From the NCBI RefSeq assembly GCF_036116635.1, contig NZ_CP107995.1, positions 2,294,001 through 2,358,000 on the forward strand: a DNA stretch of 64,000 bases, given 5' to 3'. Source of the DNA: Amycolatopsis sp. NBC_00345. Its GTDB lineage: Bacteria > Actinomycetota > Actinomycetes > Mycobacteriales > Pseudonocardiaceae. Both the position numbers and the translations under genes were made by a program. The notes below the pieces were generated by a model. The model did not search any database. It saw only the letters and a program-made list of their open reading frames with translations, and was not told where the DNA came from. Below are positions 27,458-35,536 of this stretch, piece by piece (positions within the stretch are counted from its first letter, which is position 1; each line of letters begins with the position of its first letter).

Positions 27458-27492
27458 CTACGGTACCGTAGGATAATGCTACGCGAGCGTAG
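27458..27492. promoter_or_regulatory. Double palindromic operator between tetR and mpaB-like gene
   Basis: CTACGGTACCGTAG (27458-27471) is a perfect 14-base palindrome. CTACGCGAGCGTAG (27479-27492) has the same CTACG/CGTAG ends. Their centres are 21 bases apart, two helical turns, as expected for two TetR dimers on one DNA face. A TATGCT-like hexamer is absent, but GATAAT at 27472-27477 between them could be a -10 box. Confidence 0.7.
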
Positions 27493-27519
27493 TAATTGGA
27501 TTGCGTGAAGGAGCTTGGG

Positions 27520-28572
27520 ATGAGCCGCAGCAAGGACGTCACGCCTGCCGAGGACTACGGGTTCTTCGGGCCGGGCTCGATCACCTGGAAGGTGTGGGGT
27601 TACCCGACCTCGCTCACGGTCGGCCTGCAGCGCGCGGTCGTCGTGGAGGAGATGGATCCCGCGCTGGTCGCGGCCGTGACGGAGACGCACGGCATCTACG
27701 ACCGCCCGCGCACCCGCTACGACCGCACGGTGCGGTACTTCGCCATGGTGGCCTTCGGGGACAGCCGGTCCACCTCGAAGGTGGCGGACGTGCTGGTGAA
27801 GGTGCACTCGCGGGCGGTCGGGATCGAGCCGTACAGCGGCGCGGTCTACGACGCCAACGACCCGCGGTCGCAGCTGTGGATCCTGCTCACCGGCTGGCAT
27901 TCCGTCCTGCACTCCTACGAGAAGTACGGGCCGGGCAAGCTCACCCCGGAAGAGGACGCGCGGTACTGGGCCGAGTGCGCGGTGGCAGCGGAGCTGCAGA
28001 CCTGCGACCCGGCCGACGTGCCGCGGGACAGCGAAGGGGTGCGCGCCTACTTCGAGCGGATGCGTCCCCAGCTGTCGGCCTCCGAATACGCGCGCAACGC
28101 GATGAACCACCTGCTCAATGGCGAAGCCGCGCTGCCGCCGGTGCCCGCTTTCGCCCGCCCGCTGGCGAAGCTGGTCTCGCGTGCGCTGCGCGCCGCCACC
28201 CTGGCGACGATGCCCCGCTGGATGCGCGAGGCAGTGGGCATCCACCAGTCACGCCTGGTCGACGCCCTGATCACGCCGGGCGCCCGCACCGTCTTCCGGC
28301 TCCTGCACGTCAACCGCCGGGTGGAGCTGCGGCTGCTGCGTTTCCTCTCGCCCGGCACGTTCCCGGTGGCGGCGCCGGCCCTGGCCGGGGTGCCCGCCGT
28401 CAACCCCGCGGTACTCACCCCGGCCGAGGCCCGCGAACGTTACGGCTACGACAAACCCGCCGAGGCGCACCTCGAACTGCGCCGCCGCCAGCGCGACCGG
28501 GCCCTGGCCGGCACCACCCCCAGCGACGACGTCATCCGTGACTCACAACCGGTTCTGGGGCCGATCGCCTGA
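27520..28572 (+). CDS. Oxygenase MpaB family protein (DUF2236)
   Basis: 350 residues from the ATG at 27520, six bases after AAGGAG. It matches the DUF2236/MpaB family: FGPGSITWKVWGYPTSL near the N-terminus, then HSRAVGIEP, LWILLTGWHSVLHSYEKYG and YWAECAVAAELQTC. Relatives include the mycophenolic-acid oxygenase MpaB and rubber oxygenase Lcp, which use haem to cleave C=C bonds. Histidines in H-S-R and W-H-S-V-L-H are candidate ligands. No membrane signal is seen. Probably controlled by the divergent TetR protein. Substrate unknown. Confidence 0.82.
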   Translation: MSRSKDVTPAEDYGFFGPGSITWKVWGYPTSLTVGLQRAVVVEEMDPALVAAVTETHGIYDRPRTRYDRTVRYFAMVAFGDSRSTSKVADVLVKVHSRAVGIEPYSGAVYDANDPRSQLWILLTGWHSVLHSYEKYGPGKLTPEEDARYWAECAVAAELQTCDPADVPRDSEGVRAYFERMRPQLSASEYARNAMNHLLNGEAALPPVPAFARPLAKLVSRALRAATLATMPRWMREAVGIHQSRLVDALITPGARTVFRLLHVNRRVELRLLRFLSPGTFPVAAPALAGVPAVNPAVLTPAEARERYGYDKPAEAHLELRRRQRDRALAGTTPSDDVIRDSQPVLGPIA

Positions 28573-28613
28573 CCGCCGCGAGGACCGGAATCTTCCGTGG
28601 CGTGCGTCTCGGA

Positions 28614-29276
28614 TCACGGTTCCTCGGCGGATGCCGGTTTCCGGAGTCCTTCGATGATCAGGTCGGCGACGGCTTCGGCGTGCCGTTCGATCGCGGCGGG
28701 TTCGAAAGGCGAGTCGCCGAACAGCCGCCGGGTCATGCCTTCTTGGCTGAACATCGCCCCGCCGCCCGAGGTGATCAGGTAGTACAGGGTGTTGGCGGGC
28801 ACGTCGCGGAGCCGGCCCGACTCGACCAGTTCGCCGTACAGCGGGGCGAAGGCAGTCAGCACCGGGAGGACAAAGGTCTCGAGGAGGTGGTCGAGCCGTT
28901 CGCTCTGCTGTCCGGCTTCGCTGGTGATCACCCGCTGGAGGTCCGGGTTGCGCGCCGAGAAGCTCACGAACGTACGGACCATGGTCCGCAGGCGGACCTC
29001 GGGATCGGCGGTGGCGTCGTCGGCCTGGGCAAGCTCGGCCACCAGACCGCCGAAGCCCCAGTCGACCGCCGCGTGCCAGACGCCGTCCTTCGACCCGAAC
29101 CGTTGGTGCAGCAGGTTGTGGCTCACCCCCAGCGAGCGGTTGAGATCCCTGACCGAGACGCCCTGGTAGCCGTGGACGGCGAAGGCGTGCAGCGCCTCGG
29201 CGAGCATGCGGTCTTCCGTCGCCGGCGCGGCTCCGTTCTTCGGCCTGCCGCGCCGTCTCGGCCCCACCTCGGTCAT
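28614..29276 (-). CDS. TetR family transcriptional regulator
   Basis: 220 residues from the ATG at 29276 (MTEVGPRRRGRPK, a typical basic N-terminal arm). Helix-turn-helix SVRDLNRSLGVSHNLLHQRF (about 40-60). C-terminal domain contains TLYYLITSGGGAMFSQEGM, seen in TetR proteins with WHG-like domains. It is the last gene of a minus-strand operon behind a multicopper oxidase, an MpaB-family oxygenase and an SRPBCC protein. Confidence 0.87.
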   Translation of the reverse strand: MTEVGPRRRGRPKNGAAPATEDRMLAEALHAFAVHGYQGVSVRDLNRSLGVSHNLLHQRFGSKDGVWHAAVDWGFGGLVAELAQADDATADPEVRLRTMVRTFVSFSARNPDLQRVITSEAGQQSERLDHLLETFVLPVLTAFAPLYGELVESGRLRDVPANTLYYLITSGGGAMFSQEGMTRRLFGDSPFEPAAIERHAEAVADLIIEGLRKPASAEEP

Positions 29277-29311
29277 GTCCGCGATCCTACCGGCGGCCCG
29301 GCGGTCCCGGT

Positions 29312-29767
29312 TCACCGCTCAAGGACTGCTTTCACCGCCTCCAGGTACCCCTCGTGCGCCGATCCGTCCGACAGATTCGCGAGCATGGACTCTTCGACGT
29401 CCGCGGTGTCGTCGACCAGTACCGACATGTCGCGGCGGAAGTATGTCCCTTGTGGATGGTCGGTGAAGGTGTACGCGATCTGGCAGCGGACGCCCGCGGT
29501 GAGGAGGCGGTCGGTTTCGATCACCCAGGTGTGGCCCGGCGCGGCGAGGGTGGCGAGCCACTCCGTGCGGAATCCCGTCGGGTCGTCGGGCGGGCGGATG
29601 ACTTCGATCCACCGGGCACCGGCTGCGGCGGGTGCCTGCGTGGCGCCTTCGACCGCCGCGGTCACCGGGTGGGTGCCGACCCAGTTGGCCGGTGTGGTGA
29701 CGAATTCGTAGACCTGGCCGGGGTTTCGTCCGATGGTGGTCTCCGCGCTGGTCTGCACGATCCGCAT
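29312..29767 (-). CDS. SRPBCC family protein (polyketide cyclase/START-like)
   Basis: 151 residues, helix-grip fold. Typical opening TSAETTIGRNPGQVYEFVTT, then ANWVGTHP, and a C-terminal amphipathic helix SAHEGYLEAVKAVLER. Such proteins bind hydrophobic ligands; enzymatic and carrier roles both exist. It starts 16 bases after the MpaB-family gene stop, so it is translated from the same transcript and may handle the oxygenase's product. Confidence 0.82.
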   Translation of the reverse strand: MRIVQTSAETTIGRNPGQVYEFVTTPANWVGTHPVTAAVEGATQAPAAAGARWIEVIRPPDDPTGFRTEWLATLAAPGHTWVIETDRLLTAGVRCQIAYTFTDHPQGTYFRRDMSVLVDDTADVEESMLANLSDGSAHEGYLEAVKAVLER

Positions 29768-29783
29768 GAACTGTCCTTTCCGG

Positions 29784-30974
29784 TCAGGCTTTGACGGCGG
29801 CTTCGTGCTCGTAGCCCGTCAGCTCGCCCGGGTCGGCGTCGGCGGCACGAGCGTCCGCGATCTGTTTGGCCTGGTTGCGTTGCCAGGCTTCGGGATCCTG
29901 TCGGAGTTTCGCGCGTCGGGCTTGGACGACGCGGATGGCCGCGGAGAGCACGCCTTCGGCCGGACCGGCGGCGGGCAGGCCGAGTTCGTCGCACAGGGTG
30001 TTGCCGTGGAACCGGCGGGTCAACGCGTACATCGTGTGCAGGCCCAGGTGCGGCGGGATCGAGAGCACTTCGTGGAGTACGTCTACGACTGCCTCGATGG
30101 TGGCTTTCGCGAGCACGCCGGATTCGGGGATGAGGGGGCCTGTGACGGTTTCGAGGAGGTCGTCCACGCGCTTGGCTTCGTCGTGGCCGGCGATGCCCTC
30201 GATCAGCCGCGGGTCGATGCCCAGGACGTGCCCGACGTACCACCAGTAGCGGTAGAGCGAGTGTTGTTCGGTGCTGGTGAGGTCGAAGCCCATGAGCGCC
30301 TCGGCCCGGTAGGAGGTCACGGTGAAGTCCATCCAGGTCCGGGCGAGGTCGACCTGGTTGATGGGGGCGCCGAGGGCGGCCTCGTCGTACCCGCGGGTCC
30401 GCGCGAGACGCCGCATGTGTGCGTGCAGCATCCGCACCTGGAGCGTGCCGATGTAGCCGGGTGCGCCGCGGCGCATGGCGCCGGGCAGAGTGGCGATGCG
30501 GACCCACTTGCCGGTTTCGTCGATCCGCCTGCGGGCGCCGTCGATCAGGCGTCCGGTGGTCGCGAGGACCGTGGAGATCGAGGGTGATTGGTACACGCGG
30601 ACCAGCGCGCCGGCCGATAGGGAGATGGCGTGTACCGGATTGGGCATGCTGTACTGCGGCAGCGGTCCGTCGTCGAGGAGCGCGTCGTCGACGTAGTCCG
30701 GTACCGATTCGGCTTGGGTGAGTAGCGCGGCGACGGCCGGTGGCGGATCCGTGAGCGAGGCGAGGCCGTCCGCGATTCCTTGCGCGAGCGCGATTCGCAC
30801 GGTTCGGCCGTGCTCGTGGATTTCGTCGACGACGGCGTCGGCGAGCGGGTCGGCTGTGGTCAGTGCCCAGGCCATCGGGTCTGCCCGGTCCGTGCCGAAT
30901 TGGGCGGCCACGGTCGATCGCCGGCTGCGCTGCGTGGGCCAGGCCGGTGCTTGCGGTGTCTGTCCGATACTCAC
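29784..30974 (-). CDS. Oxygenase MpaB family protein (DUF2236, Lcp-like)
   Basis: 396 residues without a signal peptide. Diagnostic blocks are NPVHAISLSAGALVRVYQSP, RTRGYDEAALGAPINQVDLA and RTWMDFTVTSYRAEAL, followed by YRYWWYVGHVLGID. This is the Lcp-like arrangement of DUF2236 proteins, which are b-type haem oxygenases acting on polyisoprenoids or related alkenes. It lies 13 bases downstream of the multicopper oxidase gene and is clearly co-transcribed with it. It is a distant paralogue of the gene at 27520. Absence of a Tat or Sec signal argues for an intracellular, small substrate. Confidence 0.82.
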   Translation of the reverse strand: MSIGQTPQAPAWPTQRSRRSTVAAQFGTDRADPMAWALTTADPLADAVVDEIHEHGRTVRIALAQGIADGLASLTDPPPAVAALLTQAESVPDYVDDALLDDGPLPQYSMPNPVHAISLSAGALVRVYQSPSISTVLATTGRLIDGARRRIDETGKWVRIATLPGAMRRGAPGYIGTLQVRMLHAHMRRLARTRGYDEAALGAPINQVDLARTWMDFTVTSYRAEALMGFDLTSTEQHSLYRYWWYVGHVLGIDPRLIEGIAGHDEAKRVDDLLETVTGPLIPESGVLAKATIEAVVDVLHEVLSIPPHLGLHTMYALTRRFHGNTLCDELGLPAAGPAEGVLSAAIRVVQARRAKLRQDPEAWQRNQAKQIADARAADADPGELTGYEHEAAVKA

Positions 30975-30987
30975 GGGTCGCTCCGAT

Positions 30988-32736
30988 CTAGGCGCTGACC
31001 AGGCGATAGCGGGCCATCATGCACTGGTCTTCGTGGTCGATGATGTGGCAGTGCCAGACGTAGCCCTGCAAGTCCATACCGGACGGTGCGCGGAACACCG
31101 CGTCGGGATCGAACCCGAGCTCGTCGGCGGTCGGGAAGCGGACCACGAAGCGGGTGACCATGTTCTGCGGGCAGCGGATCGTGTCCTTGGGCCCGGCCTC
31201 CCAGGCGGCCGGGGGCTGCGGCCGGCCGGTCAGGAAACGGTTCGCCGACGGCGCCCAGAAGGTGCCCTGCTCCGGGCGCGGGTAGGCGCGCAGGTAGCCC
31301 GCGAGGTCGAACGCCTGGCGGTTGAGAATCCGCATGTTCACCAGGTGCAGGTGGATCGGGTGGTCCTCCAGTGACGCGTTGACGACCTCCCACAGTTCCG
31401 TGGTGCCCTGCCGGGGTGTCACCATGGGGTCCTGGCCGTAGCAGAGGTTGTTCAGCCCCATGCTCACCGGCGGCCAGGTCTGCGCGAGGGCCTGGGTGAG
31501 CGAGACGACCCGGGTGCGCGTGGGCGCCTGCACCGCGGGGAGCGCCGTCGGCTGACGGGCGCCTCCGCGCAGGCGGTCGGGCAGGCTTCCGGTGTCCCCA
31601 CTCGATCCGGTGCCGACAAAGCGCACAAGGTCACGCAGCGCCTCCGCCCCGGTCGCGGCCCGGACGGAGACGGCTTCTTCCTGATCGTTGGTCAGCTCGA
31701 CGGTCTCCCCGGAACTGAGGCCGGAGAAGTCCACCACGAGGTCGATGCGTTCCCCCGGCGTCACGCGCACCTTCGTGGTGCGCACCGCCGAGTCGAGCAG
31801 GCCGCCGTCATTGCCGATCACCCAGAACGGCATCCGGTTGGTGAAGAACAGGTGGTATCCGCGGACATTGGACGCGTTGAGCACCCTGAACCGATAGCGG
31901 CCCCGGGCCACCCGGAAATAGGGCGACACCATGCCGTTCACCGTCATCCGGTCGCCGATCATGCCGCCCTCCCAATGCCCTTGGGGGACGTAGCGGACGG
32001 TGCGGAAGTTCAGCGACCCGTCGTCGTGGAACCGCCGGTCGGCCAGGATCAGCGGGATCTCGAACTCGCCGCTGGGCAGGCCGAGCGGGTTGTCCGCGGT
32101 GCCCGTGTCGAACTCGTCTCGCAGGAAGTACATCCCGGCCAGACCGGCGACGACGTTGAGCCTGGTGATGCCCATCGCGTGGTCGTGGTACCACAGGTTC
32201 GCCGCCTGCTGGGGGTTCTCGTGCCGGTAGGCCATCGAGCTGCCGGGCCGGAAGGTGTCCTCGGGATGCCCGTCCATTTCCGGGCTGGTGACCGCGCCGT
32301 GCAGGTGCACCGAAAGCCGCGGTTTCGTCCGGTCCTCCTCGGACGCCCCGTCCAGGCTCGGGTCGACGTCCGCGGCGAACAGGTGGGTGCCGAGGGAGTT
32401 GTCGAAGGTCAGCGCGATCGGCTGGCCGGTGTGCGCCTCGAGCGTCGGGCCGAGGTACTCCTGGCCGCCGTAGGACCAGGTCGGCGCGGTCCCGAGGTCG
32501 CGGTGGAACCGGTGGCTCGACGCGGCGACGGCCAGCGTCCGGTCGCCCGTGAGGACCGGCGGGACGGGCATCTCGTCGACGTAGGGAGTCAGTGCCGGCG
32601 AAGGAAAAGTGAGGCCGCCCTCCGGTGGCGGCGGGGGCAGCGCGGCAAGAGCGTGGCCCGGAGTCTGGATCGCCACGCCCGCGGCCAGGCCGAGTCCGGT
32701 CGCCAGGAAGCCACGCCGGGACAGGTAACTCGTCAT
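30988..32736 (-). CDS. Tat-exported multicopper oxidase (CotA/laccase-like)
   Basis: 582 residues from the ATG at 32736. Twin-arginine signal SRRGFLATG near the N-terminus. All four copper motifs are visible: LSVHLHGA, WYHDHAMG, DHPIHLHLV and the C-terminal HCHIIDHEDQCMM with Cys and Met for the type 1 copper. Length and spacing fit three-domain CotA or phenoxazinone-synthase-like oxidases. It oxidises phenolic or metal substrates with O2, outside the membrane. It is first of a four-gene operon with an MpaB-like oxygenase, an SRPBCC protein and a TetR regulator. An alternative start lies 10 codons upstream. Confidence 0.9.
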   Translation of the reverse strand: MTSYLSRRGFLATGLGLAAGVAIQTPGHALAALPPPPPEGGLTFPSPALTPYVDEMPVPPVLTGDRTLAVAASSHRFHRDLGTAPTWSYGGQEYLGPTLEAHTGQPIALTFDNSLGTHLFAADVDPSLDGASEEDRTKPRLSVHLHGAVTSPEMDGHPEDTFRPGSSMAYRHENPQQAANLWYHDHAMGITRLNVVAGLAGMYFLRDEFDTGTADNPLGLPSGEFEIPLILADRRFHDDGSLNFRTVRYVPQGHWEGGMIGDRMTVNGMVSPYFRVARGRYRFRVLNASNVRGYHLFFTNRMPFWVIGNDGGLLDSAVRTTKVRVTPGERIDLVVDFSGLSSGETVELTNDQEEAVSVRAATGAEALRDLVRFVGTGSSGDTGSLPDRLRGGARQPTALPAVQAPTRTRVVSLTQALAQTWPPVSMGLNNLCYGQDPMVTPRQGTTELWEVVNASLEDHPIHLHLVNMRILNRQAFDLAGYLRAYPRPEQGTFWAPSANRFLTGRPQPPAAWEAGPKDTIRCPQNMVTRFVVRFPTADELGFDPDAVFRAPSGMDLQGYVWHCHIIDHEDQCMMARYRLVSA

Positions 32737-32856
32737 GCGTGCGAACGTAGGTTCGTAAGTTGTCACCTGTCAATATTTAGCTCTGGTTGTCACCACTTCG
32801 GGGAGTATGCGGAAGTGCGCATGACAAGCTGCTGACCCGTCCGGCTCACCCGCGGC

Positions 32857-33417
32857 TCAGGACAGCTGCCCGTCGTAGTCCGGCAGTTTGAAGCCCTTTT
32901 CGTAGTTGCCGCCGGTGAAGTCGCCGGGGCGGTTGCCGACGTTCGCGATGATCGTGTAGCCCGCGGCCGCGTATTCCTTGCGGCAGCGCTGTTTCGTGTC
33001 GGTCGCGTGCTCCTCGCCGTGCTCGCGCACGCAGACCTGGTCGACGCTGTACCCGACGTCGGTGAGTGCGCTCCTTGCCTCTGCGGCGTCGCTGCGGTAG
33101 CTGGCGACGAGCACGCTGACGCCGAGTTCCTTGGCGTGCTGCGCGAAGTGGAGGACGTCCGCGGTGGCGTGCCCGGGCTGGTAATGGGTTTCGAGGGCGG
33201 TGTTGTCGATATCGGTGACGATGGCGAGCTTCGTGCCGCCTTCGCCGACCCGGTCGTCGAGGTAGCCGATCCCGCCGTCCATGGCCTGGTCGACGTCCGA
33301 GAGCCAGGTGTCGAAGCTCGGCACTCCGCTCGCCGAGGCCGGCGCGGCCGCCCCGGTGGCGACAGCGGCGCAGGCCAGCGCGACCGTCGCGACGCGGCCG
33401 ATCAGATGGTTCCGCAT
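32857..33417 (-). CDS. Exported HAD-family acid phosphatase
   Basis: 186 residues; AAGGAG lies seven bases before the ATG at 33417. Sec signal peptide about 1-29 (ends ASASG). The HAD motif I is IVTDIDNTAL (D-x-D), motif II VSVLVASYRSD, and a late Asp in GNRPGDFTGG fits motif IV. Two cysteines (VCVRE, QRCRK) could form a disulfide. This matches the HAD superfamily IIIB / class B acid phosphatase group. Single gene, divergent from a helix-turn-helix protein. Confidence 0.85.
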   Translation of the reverse strand: MRNHLIGRVATVALACAAVATGAAAPASASGVPSFDTWLSDVDQAMDGGIGYLDDRVGEGGTKLAIVTDIDNTALETHYQPGHATADVLHFAQHAKELGVSVLVASYRSDAAEARSALTDVGYSVDQVCVREHGEEHATDTKQRCRKEYAAAGYTIIANVGNRPGDFTGGNYEKGFKLPDYDGQLS

Positions 33418-33557
33418 AGCGGTTCTCCTTCGTCGGTGACGGCAACTGTGCTGCCGGAGGGGATGCTACGGACGCCGTGTGCTGGGTGAACCCGGCGAAA
33501 GTCGTTAACAGAGTCGGGCAGCTGGCGTGGCGCCGCCGCGGCGTGAATCATGGGGCG

Positions 33558-34427
33558 GTGCCCGAGACGACGTTCGCCCGCGCGCTCACGGCCGCCGCCG
33601 GGGAAGCCGGCCTCAGCCTGCGGCAGCTCCAGTACGCGCTGGCGCGTCGGGGCACGACGGTGAGCGTGGCTACCTTGAGCTACTGGTGCAGTGGCCGGAG
33701 CCAGCCCGAACGAGGTGCGCCGGCCGCGATGGCCGCGCTGGAAGACGTCCTCGGCGTACCCGCCGGAGAGCTGGCCGGGCTGGTCGGCGAGCGCCGGCCT
33801 CGTGGCCGCGGAACCCCCGCCGCGCAGGAGGTGCATCGGCTCGCGAACGTCTGGGGAGGCCCGGACTCGCTCCGCGACGCGCTCGGCCGGCTCACCGTCC
33901 CGCCGCTGCGCACGGTCGCCCGGCACGAGACGCTGTTCCTCGACCACAATGGCGCGAACCGGCGGCTGGTCACGTCGGTGACGCTGCGCGCGACCGGGCC
34001 CGCCCGGACCGTGGTCGCGCTCGTCCGCGGCACCGCGACGGACCGGATCCCCACGCTCGGCCGCACCCGCGGCTGCTCGCTGCGCCGGGCGCACGTCGTC
34101 GCCGATCAGGGGATCGCACTGCTGGAACTGGACCTCGGCCGGTCACTGTCCACAGCGGACACCCGGCGGATCTGGTACGAAGTGCTGTTCGACGACGACG
34201 TCCGCAGCGACCATTGGTTCCACCGCCCGTACCGCACCCCGGGCGAGTTGCGGGTCACCGTGGTGTTCGAAACACCCGCGACCCCGGCCGAGGTCACCGT
34301 GGTGGCGCCCGGCCCGCACCCTGGCCCGCACCTTTCCCGGGCCAGGGCAACGGCTTCCACGCGCAACGCCCGCCCGGGCTGCTTCGGGCTCCGCTGGAGC
34401 TGGCCCGGACGACCGGTTGGTCCCTGA
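33558..34427 (+). CDS. Helix-turn-helix (XRE-like) DNA-binding protein of unknown role
   Basis: 289 residues from the GTG at 33558; an upstream ATG at 33477 in frame is possible but its extension looks non-coding. Residues about 5-75 form a helix-turn-helix domain of the type in actinomycete WYL-less XRE proteins (LRQLQYALARRGTTVSVATL, then SGRSQPERG). The remainder (about 100-260) is a beta-rich domain with no recognised function. The final residues are encoded within the inverted repeat at 34420, whose TGA provides the stop, so the native C-terminus may have been altered by the repeat. Confidence 0.7.
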   Translation: MPETTFARALTAAAGEAGLSLRQLQYALARRGTTVSVATLSYWCSGRSQPERGAPAAMAALEDVLGVPAGELAGLVGERRPRGRGTPAAQEVHRLANVWGGPDSLRDALGRLTVPPLRTVARHETLFLDHNGANRRLVTSVTLRATGPARTVVALVRGTATDRIPTLGRTRGCSLRRAHVVADQGIALLELDLGRSLSTADTRRIWYEVLFDDDVRSDHWFHRPYRTPGELRVTVVFETPATPAEVTVVAPGPHPGPHLSRARATASTRNARPGCFGLRWSWPGRPVGP

Positions 34428-34474
34428 AGGCCACCTTGAGGGCATTTACGTCCCTGAAGGTGGCCTTCAGGGAC
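34420..34474. repeat. Inverted repeat element with 16-base perfect arms
   Basis: GTCCCTGAAGGCCACC (34420-34435) and its exact reverse complement (34459-34474) enclose 23 bases. GTCCCTGAAGG also recurs directly at 34450-34460. It lies between convergent genes, so it may act as a bidirectional terminator. The form resembles the short palindromic repeats scattered in Amycolatopsis-type genomes, but copy number cannot be judged here. Confidence 0.8.
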
Positions 34475-34487
34475 CTTGGGAATGCGG

Positions 34488-35438
34488 TCAGAACGGATGC
34501 CGGGCCGCGCGTTGGTGGTTGTCGGCGGGCCGGCTTCCTGGAGGCGCGCTGAGTTTCTGGTGCAGGAACTCGACCAGCCAGCGTTCGGCGGGGGAGCGGG
34601 ATCGTTCGGGGCGGGCGTAGAGCGCGATCTCCAGTGGCTCCAGTGCGATCGGCAGCTCCAGGAGGCGCACGGGGTGGCTGGCGGCGTAGGCGCGGCCGGC
34701 GAGCTCCGGGACGATGGCGACGAGTTCGGAGTGCTCGACGAGGTAGGGCACCACGGAGAACTTGGCGACCTCCAGGACGACGCGGTCGAGCAGGTCGAGG
34801 GTCGCCAGCGCGAGTTTGGGGCCGATGTGGCCGGACGGGCCCTCGACCAGCACGTGCCCTTCGGCGCGCAGTTCCGCTCTGCTGATCGCCGGACCGTGGA
34901 CGCGCGGGTGGCCGTCGGCGACCATGGCGAGGTAGCCCTCGGCGAACAGCGCGAGCCGGCGGATCTGCGGCGCGGACACGACCGGGGTCGCGACGAACGC
35001 GTCGATCTCGCCGCGGTCGAGCTGCCGCGGCGAGTCGGCGAGGTCCAGCGGACGGATCGCCAAGGACACTCCGGGCGCGAGGGCGCGCAGCGGCCCGACC
35101 AGCAGGGGCAGTAAAGACGCCTCGCCCAGGTCGGACAGGCCGATGGTGAACCGGGCCCGCGCCGTGCCGGGGTCGAACGAGGACGCCGGGTCGACGGCCT
35201 GCTCGATCCCGGCGAGCGAGTGCTGCAGCGGATCGTAGAGCCGGTCCGCGAGCGCTGTCGGCACCAGGCCGTGGCGGCTGCGGTGGAACAGCACGTCGTC
35301 GAACCGGCGGCGCAGCTTGCCCAGCCCGTAGCTCACCGTCGGCTGGCTGACGTGCAGGGCCGCCGCGGTGCCGGTGACGCTGCGGGTCTCGTAGAGCAGG
35401 ACGAAGACCCGGACCAGGTTGAGGTCGAAGTCGGTCAT
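34488..35438 (-). CDS. LysR family regulator of the benzoylformate genes
   Basis: 316 residues from the ATG at 35438. N-terminal winged helix-turn-helix (LVRVFVLLYETRSVTGTAAA, then LHVSQPTVSYGLGKLR) and a LysR substrate-binding domain (FTIGLSDLGEASLLPLLVGP onward), of the NodD/NahR/LinR branch that senses aromatic acids. It is divergent from mdlC with a 98-base gap and so is the likely activator of the mdlC-dehydrogenase-transporter genes in response to benzoylformate or mandelate. An ATG two codons earlier is an alternative start. Confidence 0.88.
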   Translation of the reverse strand: MTDFDLNLVRVFVLLYETRSVTGTAAALHVSQPTVSYGLGKLRRRFDDVLFHRSRHGLVPTALADRLYDPLQHSLAGIEQAVDPASSFDPGTARARFTIGLSDLGEASLLPLLVGPLRALAPGVSLAIRPLDLADSPRQLDRGEIDAFVATPVVSAPQIRRLALFAEGYLAMVADGHPRVHGPAISRAELRAEGHVLVEGPSGHIGPKLALATLDLLDRVVLEVAKFSVVPYLVEHSELVAIVPELAGRAYAASHPVRLLELPIALEPLEIALYARPERSRSPAERWLVEFLHQKLSAPPGSRPADNHQRAARHPF

Positions 35439-35446
35439 ATTCATCT

Positions 35447-35475
35447 CATCTATGCGGCAGCGGCAAAACATCTAT
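35447..35475. promoter_or_regulatory. Direct repeat CATCTAT in the lysR-mdlC gap
   Basis: CATCTAT occurs at 35447-35453 and 35469-35475, 22 bases apart start to start (two helical turns), in the divergent promoter region. It may mark LysR contacts, although classic LysR sites are inverted T-N11-A boxes. Confidence 0.3.
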
Positions 35476-35536
35476 TGGATAAGTACTACACCCGTCTCTA
35501 CGGTGAAGCACACCGCGACGGACCAAGGAGGGTGCC

